Source of the DNA: Brugia malayi
Lineage: Eukaryota; Nematoda; Chromadorea; Rhabditida; Onchocercidae
Length of the DNA: 64,000 bases
Assembly (NCBI RefSeq): GCF_000002995.4
Contig: NW_025062476.1
Location: 13,759,001 to 13,823,000 of the forward strand
Direction: 5' to 3'
The first letter of the stretch is position 1; each line of letters opens with the position of its first letter. Of this stretch, positions 1 through 14,609 are shown piece after piece. The notes under the pieces were generated by a model. It ran no database searches and was not told where the DNA came from. It worked only from the letters and a program-made list of their open reading frames with translations. Both the position numbers and the translations under genes were made by a program.

Positions 1-3000
1 TGTTATCAGATACAAATATATACTCAGTTAATTAAAACTGAGATTAGATATAGTAGGGACAACAACAACAACAAAAAAAAAAAAAAGATAAATAAGAATT
101 AATTTAAAATTGTTTAATTTTAAAAATAAATGGAACATGTAAAAAGAAGCTAAATAAATTTAAAATTTTGAAAGGAAGCCGAATAAATATATTGCTATAT
201 ATCAGTTAATTACGATTGTTATAAATTACAATTTGCATATAAATCATAATCTTTGTATTTTGTTACACTTTATTTTATTGCTTTGTCAAATATGAAACTT
301 ATTTACCAAGTAAAATCATTGGTAAATAAATTCTAAATGCTTTAATTAGTTCATAATAATTTTATTTCTGTTATATCAGTTATTTATAACGATTATTATG
401 AATTATGTTCATATATAAATTATTACTTCACTTATTTTATTCTTACAAATTATTTTTAGCCAAGAAAAAAAAGCTTATCTGCTAGGAAAATGCTTGGCAA
501 ATAAATTATGAACATTTCGAATAAAACTAAATAAATATGTTGTCGTTATGTTGGTTACATCAATTATAACGATTATTGTAAATTATGTTTATTTATAAAC
601 TATGGTTTCGCTTACTTTGCTCTTTTTACAATCTACCTTATCAAATAAGAATTTAAAATTCACTAAGCAAATGATTGGTAAATAAATTTAAAATATTTTA
701 ATTAAAGTAAAATAACTGTTCTATTGTTATTGCAGTTATAATGAATTGTGATTTATTTGCCTAAATTTTGCAGTTGTAAATGTTTACAATTATCGTTGTT
801 GAAATTGAATGCAATATCTAAGGTAAAAATTACTGATAACGATAATGCCCAATGATAATAATGATAATTTCTTATATATCAACCTCAGGCAAAACTTTCT
901 CTCCTTTTTTTTTTTTTGCTTTTCGTTTCTTTAGGAGCATAAAACATCTATGATCTATAATTTTAACAAATATATTCATTAATATTTCTTTTTTCTACTG
1001 TCACAAATTTTATATCGCAAAACTTTAAATTACTATATGTTTATAGAGTTGAAAATATGTTATATGAAATTTTGCAAATAATGTCTATACTTTGAATTTT
1101 ATGTTTCAAATCTTATGTTTACGCCGATTACTCTTTCGGTAGATTTAACCTATCCTCTTTTTTTTTGTTTACTTCATATTTTGTTTACTCATTGCTTGCT
1201 ACATAAGGAAATCACCAAAAAGGCGCTATTGTTTTGTGCCTCCAATAAGACGCCATTGTTTTGCTTCACCAATAAGACACCATTGTTTTCTTTTGACCAA
1301 GAAAAGAGGAGCATTGTTTGTATGAACTGAGAATGAAGATAGTAGGATTTTGATTTGTTTTTATCAAGTTATTGTATTATTGTCTCTGCTAATAAAGGAG
1401 TTATTGTATTCCTCTGTTATCTCATACATTTACACCTCATCCAATAAATCTCCCCGAAATCAACAACCTCTCCCAAAAATAATAATTTAAATCTTTAAAA
1501 CTTTCACGACAACTACTCATTATCATTCTATTTTTTTCAATACTAACAGAGCGGTATTGAATTTTTCTTTTTCCTGTCAAATTTCATTTCCAAACTTTTG
1601 TCACATTATGCTTGACTGTAATTTGACATTGCTTGATATTTTTTTTATCTTATACGATGGTTATAAATGAATAAAATTGATAAAAGACAATGTGATCATA
1701 AATTTGATAAATAATTTGATTTAATAATGAATGCATTAATTTCTGATGTGATCATTTAATTTAATAAATAAACTAATTCCTGATGTGATCATGAATAAAT
1801 TGACCTGGTTATAAAGTATTTGATTTGATTTTAAATCCATGAGCTATCTAATTTATGCACCAATATTCCCATGTGATTGTTTGATCTGCTTGCATTATGA
1901 ACAATTTAATTTGCATCATACAATAATGATCTGATTTTAATAATTTGATTTGCTTTCTCGGATAAGATGATCCGATATAAATTCATGGAAGGCATAAAAA
2001 ATTGAAAATCTAAAAAAAGTTAATGCATTAAAAGAAAGTACAATTTTTAATAATAACATTTGTTAACTGATAATTACTTTATTCTTTTACTTTTTAATTT
2101 ATATACATCTAATCAGTCATTTCTTGAAAATCAGTGTTTAGCCATATTGCATTGTTATTTCGATATGTTTAACTTGATTCAATTATTTTTCGAAATTCCT
2201 TCTACAACCTTTCACTATTCAGCAGTTCTTTTATTTTTTGTTTAGTAAATTTAATTTAAGCAATTCATATGAATGTGCTACAGTAAGAAGTAAATGAACA
2301 ACTGTAATTACAGTAAACCAATCTACAGTATGATACGCATCCATTAAATTTATTTTTTCTTTGCTCAGTGAAATTAATTTAAGGGATTATGAGTGAGTCT
2401 ATTACGGTAAGAATTAAGTGATTAACTGTAATTACAGTATGATAATTTTAAATGCATAATATATGATAATGTTACTTATCCAAATTTAAAATTTTTTTTC
2501 GTAAATCGTCATTAAGTACTATTTTTATGATAAGTAATCAGTAGAAGATAGAATAAAATTCAATTAAATGATCAAATAAATGTTTAACTGCTTTGATATA
2601 CACGACAAATAGTTTTTATTCCCAGAAATCAATAAATAAATGCTTTCAAACTTCGTAAATTTTTATTTTATCTTAAAAAAAAAAGAAGTATAGAACAAAA
2701 ATTATTCAATAATTATTTCGAATAATGAAATTGGAAAAGAAATACAAAAATTAATTTGTAATAATTGCTGAAAACACACAATACTGAACGGTCAGTTCAT
2801 TTCAATATTATAGCAGAAAAAAAGAAAAAGGAAAGCATTAGTAATTAATACATTAATAAATAAAATTAATTTCTTTTTTTTTTTGATATTTTTTTTTTAA
2901 AAAATTTTTACCCTTTTCTTTTTTCTTATCATTTTCGATTGTTAATTAATTCAATTAATTAATTCAATAATTGAATAAAATAAGTAATTTCAAATTTTGA

Positions 3001-3362
3001 TCATATTAATTATTTTTTTTCCACTTTTAAACATATCAGCAATTGCCATCAATATTTTTTGCTCTTTTTTTTTATTTTTTTTGTTTTTGCATCAGGAAAG
3101 AAAAATATATTTTTTTTTAAATTTCCTTTTTCTTTGAATTTAAATCTTTTATTCGAATTTTTACTCAAAAATAAAATTATACTTTATAGCAATGATTGAA
3201 CAAAAATATCGCAAAAAAATAATTAGTAATATTTTAAAAAAGTGAAAAAAAAAAAGTTCAATGAATAAATTGACAATTAATTAATTAGCAGTAGATAAAT
3301 TAAGCAGTAGCAGCAGAGCAATTTCTTTTTTTTTTTTTTTTTTTTAATGAAACATCAAAAAT
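1..3362. other. Non-coding AT-rich flank downstream of zyxin
   Basis: No supported gene. It contains a diverged tandem repeat (about 185-790), three 28-bp units near 1215-1300 (CCAATAAGACGCCATTGTTTT type), repeated CTGATGTGATCAT near 1740-1795, and two 130-bp related segments near 2255-2460 that include AACTGTAATTACAGTA. Confidence 0.6.
185..790. repeat. Diverged tandem repeat, period about 170-185 bp
   Basis: Four successive segments share the order CAGTTATTTATAACGATTATT-like, TAAATTATGTTCATATATAAA-like, a TTATTTT stretch, then AGCAAATGATTGGTAAATAAA-like. They are too diverged for an exact unit, but the repeated order is clear. Confidence 0.6.
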
Positions 3363-5123
3363 GAAAAAAGGCATTTATTAATTAATAATAAATGATAATA
3401 TATTTGTGGATTAATTAATAATATGATAACATATAAATTATATTAATTAGCAAATGATAAGTATTTGCTTTCTTTTGTTAAGAAATAAATTCATTAATTA
3501 ATTAATTAATTAATAAGCCTTTTTTATGAATGAAACATGAAAAATACAATTTTTGTTTGCTTTTTTTTTCTTTTGCTTCATCGTATATTTGAATAAATTT
3601 TGTGATCCAAATTATTTCATCTTTCGATTATTTCTTTCTTTTTTAAGTTGCTTTTGATAATGCAACCAATCGTTTACCATTGCAATTTTTGCAGTACAAA
3701 TGTTGATCCAATGGATAGCATCTATAATTAGTAATTATTATTTATTTTATTTTATTATTCTAATTTTTTTTCTTTGAAAAAAAATGTTTTATTCATTTTT
3801 TGGAAAATGTTTATTCTCACTTTTCCTCTTCTGTCAAAATTAATTTAAATAATAAAAAAAAAAAAAAAAATTATTCTTTATATAGCATTTTTTTTTAGTG
3901 CGATTTATTTAAAAAAAAAAACATTCAAAATAAAAAAAATAGAAATCATTTATTGTTTGTATAATTTCACTTTTCTTTTCCAAATATTAACGATCATTTT
4001 TTATTGAGTACAAAAAGCAAAATTATTTAAGTTAATATATTTTCCATATTTTGCATTCTTTTTTTTTTTCTTTATTAATGCAAGTTAATTAAGTAAAAAT
4101 GCAAGTCTGCAGGTTGCATGCAAATTTGATTTTAGGAAGTATAAGTGAACAATTAATTGTATAAAATAATTATAGTATAATTAATAATTACAAGTATAAT
4201 CATACTTTTTATTTTCAATTGCATGCTTTTTTCATATTTTTCTTTTTTCTACTAAAAAAATTATATAATCTAACATTTTTGCTGAAAAAGGCATTTATTA
4301 ATTAATAATAAATGATATATATTGTGGATTAATTAATAATATGATAACATATAAATTATATTAATTAGCAAATGATAAGTATTTGTTTTCTTTTGTTAAG
4401 AAATAAAATCATTAATTAATTAATTAATTAATAAGCCTTTTTTATGAATGAAATATGAAAAATACAATTTTTGCTTGTTTTTTTTTTTTCTTTTGCTTCA
4501 TCGTATATTTATTTCTTTCCTTTTTAAGTTGCTTTTGATAATGCAACCAATCGTTTACCATTGCAATTTTTGCAGTACAAATGTTGATCCAATGGATAAC
4601 ACCTATAATTATAATTATTATTTATTATTATATATTCTAATTTTTTTTTTGAAAAAAAATGTTTATTTCTTAATTTTTCCTCTTCTGTCAAATTAATTTA
4701 AATAAAAAAAAAAAAAAAAATTATTTTATATAGCATTTTTTTTAGTGCGTATTTAAAAAAAAAAACATTCAAAATAAAAAAATAGAAATCATTTATTGTT
4801 TGTATAATTTCACTTTTCTTTTCCAAATATTAACGATCATTTTTTATTGAGTACAAAAAGCAAAATTATTTAAGTTAATATATTTCCATATTTTGCATTC
4901 TTTTTTTTTTTTCTTTATTAATGCAAGTTAATTAAGTAAAAATGCAAGTCTGCAGGTTGCATGCAAATTTGATTTTAGGAAGTATAAGTGAACAATTAAT
5001 TGTATAAAATAATTATAGTATAATTAATAATTACAAGTATAATCATACTTTTTATTTCAATTGCATGTTTTTTCATATTTTTCTTTTTTCTACTAAAAAA
5101 ATTATATAATCTAACATTTTTGC
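3363..5123. repeat. Tandem segmental duplication (3363-4282 and 4283-5123)
   Basis: Both units start at the motif ...AAAAAGGCATTTATTAATTAA and end at ...ATATAATCTAACATTTTTGC, lying head to tail with no spacer. They are nearly identical and differ by small indels, including about 38 nt (near 3592-3630) missing from the right unit. Each contains one copy of the last zyxin exon. It is either a recent duplication or two haplotypes placed in series by the assembler. Confidence 0.9.
3643..3721 (-). other. Duplicate terminal exon of zyxin (distal copy)
   Basis: A second copy of the last zyxin exon, encoding the final zinc ligands of LIM3 and the C-terminus CYPLDQHLYCKNCNGKRL plus a short tail and stop. 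It differs from the proximal copy (4602-4524) mainly at the acceptor edge (TATAG then ATGC instead of GTGT) and keeps reading phase and protein. It lies inside the roughly 0.9-kb tandem duplication. The proximal copy has AATAAA (minus strand, 4513-4508) 11 nt after its stop; the distal copy lacks it because of a local length difference, so the proximal exon is the more likely functional end. Confidence 0.7.
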
Positions 5124-5821
5124 ACTTCTTTTTTGCTTATAAATTAGTAGTAGAAATGTAAGTGCAAACAATTATTTGAAAATATTAATATTTAAATTAA
5201 ATATTTTAATTACAAATTTTTATCATCCAAATACTTTTTTTTAAGATTATTATATATAATTAAAAAAAAAAAAATTTGAAAAGCTTTTAAAATTTTTAAG
5301 ATTATCATTTCTACAATTTCCTTGCTTATATATTTAATATTCAAATTTTTTAATTCAATTTTTTTTTTTTAAAAAAAATTTAAAAATAATTTACCCTTGT
5401 CCTTCAATTTTTGAACTTAATTGCATGTTACAATCTTCGCATCGATAACAATTAACATGAAAACTTTTATCCATCGCAACAACTCGTACCGATTCTTCTT
5501 GACCTTCCTCAGGTATAATTGGTTTCGAGCATACCGCACATCGAGGAGCAAATTTTCTGAAAAAACAAAATTCAAATTAGTAAAATATTTTTTACGTAAA
5601 AAACAAACTGAATTTAAAACTATGCTAAATAACATTTAAATTTAAAAGAAAATTCAAATTAATAAAATATTTTTTACGTAAAAAACAAACCGAATTTAAA
5701 ACTATGCTAAATAACATTTAAATTTAAAAGAAAATTCAAATTAATAAAATATTTTTTACGTAAAAAACAAACTGAATTTAAAACTATGCTAAATAACATT
5801 TAAATTTAAAAAAAAAAAAAA

Positions 5822-5880
<59 letters not shown>

Positions 5881-8800
5881 TTACTAAATAGAAAATGAAA
5901 AATGTATTTTTTTGAGAAATTTATTTTAACCAAAAACTTTTCTTTATAATATATTTAGATTTTAAAAAAAAAAAAAAAAAAAAAAAAGAATGAAAAATTA
6001 AAAATTCTCAAAATGATAATTTTCTATCCAATTCAATGTTTTGTTTCTATTTTACAGAAAAAAAAAAAGAAATATGTTAAAATAAGAAATAAAAATTTTC
6101 TTTTTCATCCATTTTCTTCAATAATATTATATTCCCTTCAGAATTCATTTCATTTTTATAAAATAAATCAAAAATTTTTAGAGAAAAGAAAAATGGAAAA
6201 AAAAAAGAAAAAATATTTTATAAACAGGTATTTTACCTTATTACTTTTATGTAATATACTTTTAATAATTATTGTTAACTTTTTGCTAACAATCGATAAA
6301 TTATTTAAATATGCAAAATTAAGTGAAATAATATTTTACAATATCAGTTACTTACTATTTAAGTATATAATTTGTGTATATTCAGTTAGATTTTTTCATA
6401 TAAAATAAAGTAAAAAATATAAAAACAAAGTAAAGTAAGTATTTTACATAAAATATTCATAAAGTGTGTGCAACTAATTACTTGTTTATTCATACAAAGT
6501 ATTTAAAATGTATAAAGTAAGAGTAAAGTAAATAAGTAAAGTAAATATCCTATATAAAGTAGTACGTTCGAGTATATATAACTATTGCTTACTTACAATT
6601 TTGTTTATTCAAATTTACCAATGCGAATTAAATTATCCAATATTTGTTTATTTAAGTTGTTGTTTCATTTAAATGTTTATTTATTTGTTTAATAAATTAT
6701 CCAAACAAACAATTAAAAATTAACAAAAGTTTATTTAAACAATAATATTTCCATTATAAAAAAAAAAAGAATTCCAAAGTAAAAACTTATACTTTTATTC
6801 GATTTACTCTTAAATAAAACTCTGAATAAAAATTTTATAACAAATTAACCATTTTTATTTGTTTTTTTTTTTTAATAAATCAATAAATATAATAAAGTTT
6901 TTTTCAAATATAAAAATTTTTTCATTTTTTTTTAATTTAATCCAAGAAAAAAAAATAATTGGAAAACTCACAAAAAATGTAACAATTATTTGGGTTAACA
7001 GAAATAATAATAAGAATAATAATAATAATTAAATTATAATAAACATTTTTTGTTTTCATTTTTAATTTTAAAAATAAAATTTAATTTTTAATTTTTAAAT
7101 TTAAAACAATTTTATTAATAATAGCAATAACTTAAACTTACTCATGGAAACATACGACACAATGTACTTTATTAGTTGAATCAACGGTAAATGGAACTCC
7201 ATCTAAGCATTTTTTGCAAACGGTGCAAACAAAGCAATCCGGATGATATGCACCTCCGGTTGCACGTAACAACTTTTCCGTAATTGGTTTACCGCAACTG
7301 TTACATTTCTCTAATGATTTCTGCAAAAAAATTTTATTAATTAAAAGAATATTTTCACTGGTAATTATGCTTTCATTTCATTTACTATTTTCAATTTTTT
7401 TTTTTGCATAAATTTTAAAAATTATAAATTTTGATTTAAAAAAAAAAATGATAAACAAACATAAATAAAAATTTATTTTCAAAAGAATTTGAATTTTTTT
7501 ACTTTGTTATTAGCTTTTTTTCTTTTTCCTTACAAAATTATAAATTCTCCGAATTATTTATGTAATTTATATAAACAATTTATCGAGAATTAAATGAATT
7601 GAATTTATGTCGAAATTGATTATAATTATTTTACTAAATTATATAATTAAATCGAAATTAATTTGTTCCAAAAAAACAAAAACACAAATACTTTCGCAAA
7701 AAAAAAGGAAATAAATTAAAAAATAATTTAAGAAATGTAATAATAATTAATGCAAAATTCCTTTTTCTTTTTCTTCCAATTAAAAATTTTAGGTTAATTT
7801 AATAAGTAACAAATAATTATTTTAGAATTTTATTATTAATAATTTTAACATATAAAATATAATTTTTATCAAATTGAATTTAATAAATTTAATAGGAATA
7901 TTTAATGAATTCATGTTACATTGCACGAAATAATATAATTAAATAATAAATTTCATACAATTTAATGCATAATATATAATAAATTTATTATATGAATTTG
8001 ATTAATTAAAAAAAAAACAATAAATTTGGAAATAAAACAATTTAATAATAAAATAATCAAATTGGAGAATTCTCTTTTTTTTAAATGATTAAAACACAGA
8101 ATTTAACAAATATTAAAATGTTAATTAATTAGTAAAATTTTTTGAGAATTAAATGAAAATAGAAAAAAATGTAAGAGAAAGAATTCGTTATTATTTATAA
8201 ATGAATTAAAGACATTAAATTTTTAATAAATATTAAATTCGAAGTAATTTTAAAAGTTAGAATTTAAAATAATCGTTTTTTCGTCTTTTATTTTTACTTT
8301 CACTCACATATCACATAATCTTACTTACTTACTTCCACCTAGTTATCATATAATTTTACTTACTTACACTCACTTATCATATAATCTTACTTACTTATTT
8401 ACATTACTTACTTTCACCTATTATATAGCCTTGCTTTATTTATTCTTACTTCCATATAGTCTTACTTTACTTACTCTCACTACCATTTAATCTTATTTAC
8501 TTGCTTTTACTTATCGTATATTACTTTTATTTATTACATAGTCTTACTTACTTACTTTCACTCACCATATAATCACAGTTATTTACTTCCGCTACCATAA
8601 AATCTTACTTAACCTTCACTTATCACACAATTTTATTTACTTACTTCCTCACTACCATGTGATCTTACTTACTTACCATATAATCATCCTCACAAAGTGG
8701 ACAACCGTCGACATTATAAAATGAGCCACCAGCAAGTTGTTTATCACATTCCTTGCATGTGAAACATTTTGTATGAAACATTTCACCAATTGCTGTACAA

Positions 8801-11800
8801 CCTGGTTGTTCATTTGTGATACTTCCACCACATTTACAGCACTTATCTGAAATTAAATTCATTTCAATTTTAAATCAAATAAAACTGAATATGAAAAAAA
8901 TTTAATTAATTTATTTTTCTTAAAAGCAAAAGAAAAAAGTTGGAATTATAAAGAAAAGAAGAAATCAACTTGAAATGTTGATAAAGAAAGTAAATAAATT
9001 TTTTGTCATTTTCAATTTTAGTTTTTTTTTTTTTAGTTTTTCAATTTTCTTTTTTTTTACTTTATATTAATTAATAATTCTTACCCATACAAATATATGT
9101 TTATGTGTATATATGTATACAAAATATATGTTAGATCTATTTTCTTGTGTCGATCGATTATTTACACCAAATTGTTTTAATTTAGAAAAAACATTTGAAT
9201 TTTTTTTTTTTTTTTTGACCTAAAATAATAGAATGCAAATTTTTATAACAAAAATTGTGCATTTGATTAAATTCAATCGAATTAATAAAGTAACGCGCGT
9301 TTTTGTTTTTTTTGTTTTTCATCAATAAAATAAAAAAAAAAAAGAAAAACAGAAAATGAAAAATTCAGCAAATTCATCAAATTATCGCTACTTATTCCTA
9401 TTATCAACTCAAGGAAAAACATTTTTATTTAAAAAAAAAAAACGCAAATAAAAAGATAAAATATTAAATTTAAAAAAAAAAAAGAATTAAAATTATAGCA
9501 CTACATTCATTTAATAAATTTTATTAAAATAATAATTAAACATTATTAATCATAAAATTTGATTAAAAAAAAAAAAAAAAATAAATGAAAGGTAAGAGAG
9601 AGAGGGAGAGGGAGAGAGAAATGAAGAAAGAAGAAGTATGAATAATTTCATATTATTTTAACAATTGATGAAAAGGATGAATCAACAAGTAAAATGAATT
9701 TTTCATTAGCTCTTTCTTTTCAACAAATTTTCTTCCTTCTTTTTCTTGATTGCTTTACTCTTTCCTTTTTTTTTTTTTTTTTTTTTCATTATTTCGATTA
9801 AATTTATCTAAAATTTATCTAACTAACGAAGTACTTTTCATTTATTGCATTTTCTATATAAATAATTGTAAAAAGATGAATGAAAGTAGCAAAATAAAAA
9901 TGATAATTAATAAATTTATGATAATTTTCAAAATAAAAAAGATAATTGAAAATGAATGATAACATTTATCAATTTCAAAAAATGAATTTTTTTCTATAAA
10001 TTACAAAAAAAAAAAATATGTTAATAAATTCCAATTTGATTTTATTTTATTTGAAGTTGAAAAAAAATAAAGAAATGTAATAATATTTAAGCAAAAAAAA
10101 AAGGTAAAAATAAACAAAAAAATAGAAATAATAAATAATACTAATTATATTTTAATTGCAATTTCAATTCTGTAATTTCAGATTAAATTTTTAACAAATA
10201 GAAATGCAAAAAAAAAGACAGAGAGAGAGTGAAATAGTAAGAAGTGAATGGATAAAATGGAATATATGGATGAGTTAGCAATATTTGATGTAAAATTTTA
10301 TGCATTGAAAAAGTTTCCCATAAATTCCTAACTTAATATTTGCTAATGCAACTGTTTCCGTTCCATTTCTATTTTCCATTTTTTTTTCTTTCCTTTTTTT
10401 TTGATTTTGTTACAGGAATTGTTTAAAATTCAATAGTAATGATAATAATAGTCGTAATAATAACAATAATAATAGTAAAATAATAGTAATGATAAAAATA
10501 AATTATAATAATAGAGGTAATAAAATAACATTAATGATAACATTAAATAATAATAATATTAATACTTAATGATAATATTATAATAAATGTGATTGATTAA
10601 GAATAGTTATGATTAAGAAAAATAATTAATGATAATATTATAATTATGATTAAGAATTGTTATTATCGAGAATAATTAATGGTGCTATCATAATAAATAA
10701 TAATAATAATAACAATGACAATAATGGGTATAGCAATACCAATACTAGTAATAATAATAATGATGACGATGATAATCAACAACGATAATTGATAATAATT
10801 ATAAAAAAAAAAAATAACAAATCAAGCATTAATAATAACAATTTTATAAATTCTTCTACTGACCTAATGCTTCGTTTTCTAAGTTTTAGAAAGAAATCTA
10901 TGATTTAAAAATAACGTAACAGTAATCACAATAATAATAATAATAATAATAATAATAAACAAATCGTGATATTAAAATCAAGAAATCATGATAATAAATT
11001 GTTGGCTTATTTTAAATCAATCCATGAAGAGCTAAAAAACCAAAATTTAGGATGTTAAAAAATGCAAATTTTAAATTGTATACTCAAAATAAGAGGAGGG
11101 GCAAGCAAGGAAGAAAAGAAGAAAAAGATGGAAAAAGATGAGAAATTAAATATTTATGTCAAGTTTTCCTCAAAATTTTCAAATTGAAGTTATCCATTTC
11201 AGAATAAGAAAATATCATTCAAAAATAATAACTGTGAATTTGAATGAAAAATTGGAATAAAAAAGAAAATAAGTAAAAATTGATAGTATTTCTATTTTTT
11301 CCTTTTAGTTTTCCATTTCTTTTCTCTTTTTCAGAATTTCATTCTTTTGCAAAATTCCTTTTTTTTTTTCTTTTTTTTAATACTTTTATTTCTTTAAAGG
11401 AGAAAAAAAATTGTGGAAAAGTGAAAAAGAAAGAAAATTAATTTAAGTAAGTGCAAAATTCCGATGTATTTTTCTCGACTTTTCATTGAATGTAAAAAGA
11501 GAATAGAATTGATTTAATTAATAATTAATTGAATATAAAGAAAAAATTAATTTATTCAACAAATTCATTTAATTCCTCTTCTTTCTGTTTCACTTCTCCT
11601 AGGACACTTCTAAATTCAGAACTTTAAAACTTAAAAAACTTTTGATCGAAATACATATTTTTGTGTATTTCGATCAAATATATGTGAGTGAATAATATTT
11701 TGCAATATTTATTCAATAAATATTTTCAATTGATGTGTTAGATGATAAGAATGAGAAATAATCGAAATATTCAAAGTATTTTCTAATCGCTTCTTCGATC

Positions 11801-14577
11801 AAAAATTTAATTTCATTTAATTAGAAATTTAGGAATGAAAACGAACAGATAGCATTGTTGAATACAAAGGTTAAAAAACTTTGTGGCCTATTTATTTACT
11901 TTTTTTTCTTCCTTTATTTATCTAAAATCGATATTCGCGTAATTACAACTCAATTATTTAAATTTTAATTTAAATTTCAGTTAGAACGAAAATTATTAAT
12001 GCAAGAACATCATACAAATCTTAATATTATATTAATAATAATAAATAAAATAATATGATAAGCAATAATAATGATACAATAGTAATAATAAATAATAGGA
12101 GAAAATAATATATTTTATATCAATGAATTATGTATAGTATAAATACATCATATTATATTTTATTTTATTTTATTATATTATTTCCACTAAGTATTTTTTT
12201 AATAATGTATTAATTTATAAATATATTAAAGTTTTTAATTTTATTAAGTATCAAGTGTTTGCTGAATATGTTCAGTACTGAATTGACATCTAAATATTTT
12301 CATTTTTATTTTTATTTAAAAGAATTTACTGAAGTATTAATGAACGTTTAAAAGATGTTTAAATTAATAATAATAAAAAGCTCATGCAAAAAAATACGCA
12401 AAATGAAATTTTAAATTTATTTTTCTTTTTTTATTCAGTTTTAGAGAAAGAAAAAATTTTTTAAAATATTCTTTAATTACGATAATTGCGCAACAAACAA
12501 TTTTAAATTTTCCTTTATTTATTTATTTTCTATTTAATTTCTTCCTCTTTCCTTTACTTTCTCTCTCTTCCCCTCTCTCTCTCCCCTTTTTCTCTTCCTC
12601 TCTCTTTTCCCATTACTCTTTTTTTCTCCCTCTTTCTACCCTTTAATAAATCAAACAAAAAAGGAAAAAAAATTTTTTTTTTGAAATTTTTTTTTGTTTT
12701 TTCCTTTATTTTTAAAATATTTTAATTTGATAAAATGCAAAAAATTTTTTACAAATTTTATAAGGAATTTTTTTTTCATTTCTTTTAAATTTTAAATTTT
12801 AATCCAAAAAAAAAAAAAAAGAAAAAACGAACAGAAATTTTTGTTTGTGTCTCTTTTTTCTTTTTCAAACTGTCACATTTATTTTTTGAAATGAAAGAAA
12901 CATGAAATATTCAAATAAACGCTGAATGAATTATTAAATTTTGTTTAAATTTATATAAACTTGAAGAAATTCACTTTCTTTCCTTTTTTTTTTTTGCATT
13001 TCAGTTGCGCTAAAATTTATTTTTATTTTTTTATTTTTTCATTTTTTGACATAAAAAAGTTACAAAAAATTTTACAAATTGCAAATAATTTCTACTTGCA
13101 TTTCAAATATTTCCCATAATTCTTGCAGCAATTCAATTTTAAATAGTAAAAAAGAAAAAAAAAATGAAAAATGGCAATAAAAAAATTTTGCATTAACTTT
13201 TTTTTTTTTTAATTTTATGATCAATATTATGCATAAATATTAAAATATTTGTGCAATATTACTAAAAATTAAAGAAAAAACAAAATATGCAAAAATAAAA
13301 AAAAAAAAAATATTTGGAAAAAAAATAAAATATAATTTTTGAATTTTTAAGCCTTTTGCTCTTGCATAAATTTTATTTAATAAAATTCTTTTAAAATGTT
13401 TAATTCTAATATTTATCTCAAATATAAATATTTATTAGTATATTTTAAATATAAACAAAATTTCTTGTTTCATTTTTTTCATATTTATCATAAAATTGTG
13501 TAAAATTTTATTTCTTAATAATAACTCTGCGTTTTATAGTTTTTCTATTAATAATAGTAATATATTATATGTCATTAATTAAATTAATATATTAATTACA
13601 TTAATATTTTATATTCATCATATATTGTTATTAATTATATTAATATTTTATATTAATTATACGATTAATTATATTCACTAAAGTTTTATTTTATTTCGTA
13701 TTATTAATTTTTTTTTTGTTGTTGAATTTTTACACTTTTTTTATATTTTAATTTCAATATTTAATAACAAATTTCTATAATCTCTAATCATTCGCTAATA
13801 TTTTAGTCAGTGAAATTTTCATTTTCTTTTATACATTTATTAAAATATTAATTAATTTAAAGAAATAACCCGCTGGACAAATATCCCATAAAATAGAATG
13901 CAATTTATGATCGATTGATCATAAATGATCGAAAATGATCGATTGATCAAAAATGATCGAAAATGATCGTAAATAGAAATTCGATTGTTCATGCATCAAA
14001 TTACTATCATAAAGTGTAAATTAATTGATTGTGAGAGAAAAAAAAGAGGGAAATAAATTTAAAATTTATAAATATATCCTTTTGAATTTTTTAAATTTTA
14101 TTCTTTAATAATAATTCTAGTATTTTATTACTTTTTTTTTGCTTTATTATAAATATATCAAATAATTATTTTGTATTATTGCTCCAAAAAGATATTCACC
14201 AAATTTTATTGTATCTTTCATTTCAATTAATAAATTATTTGAAATAAAATAAAATAAAATTTTGTACCACTTTTTTTTAAATTTTTTTATCTCATAATTG
14301 CAGTTAAAAATTGTTTTGATTCATTAAATTTCATGAAAATTTGAACTGAAACTGAATGATTTGCTATAATTATTGATAGAGTTTATTTGTTTCCTATTTT
14401 TTCTTTCTTTCTTTCTTTCCTTTTCTCTCTCTCCCTCTCCCCCTCTCTCTCTCTCTTTCTCTTTGACATGACATTAAAGTAATGTTAATATCGATTTAGA
14501 AGTGAAAAATTTCCTTTTCTTGCTATTAATCAATAATCAATCATTAATAGAGATAATTGCATTTTGTTTTTTTCTTT

Positions 14578-14609
<32 letters not shown>

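Noticed and set aside
6013..6408. 131-codon plus-strand open frame
   Set aside because: Composition is that of AT-rich intron (K, I, F, L, N only in bulk), it lies inside a zyxin intron, and it has no recognisable domain.
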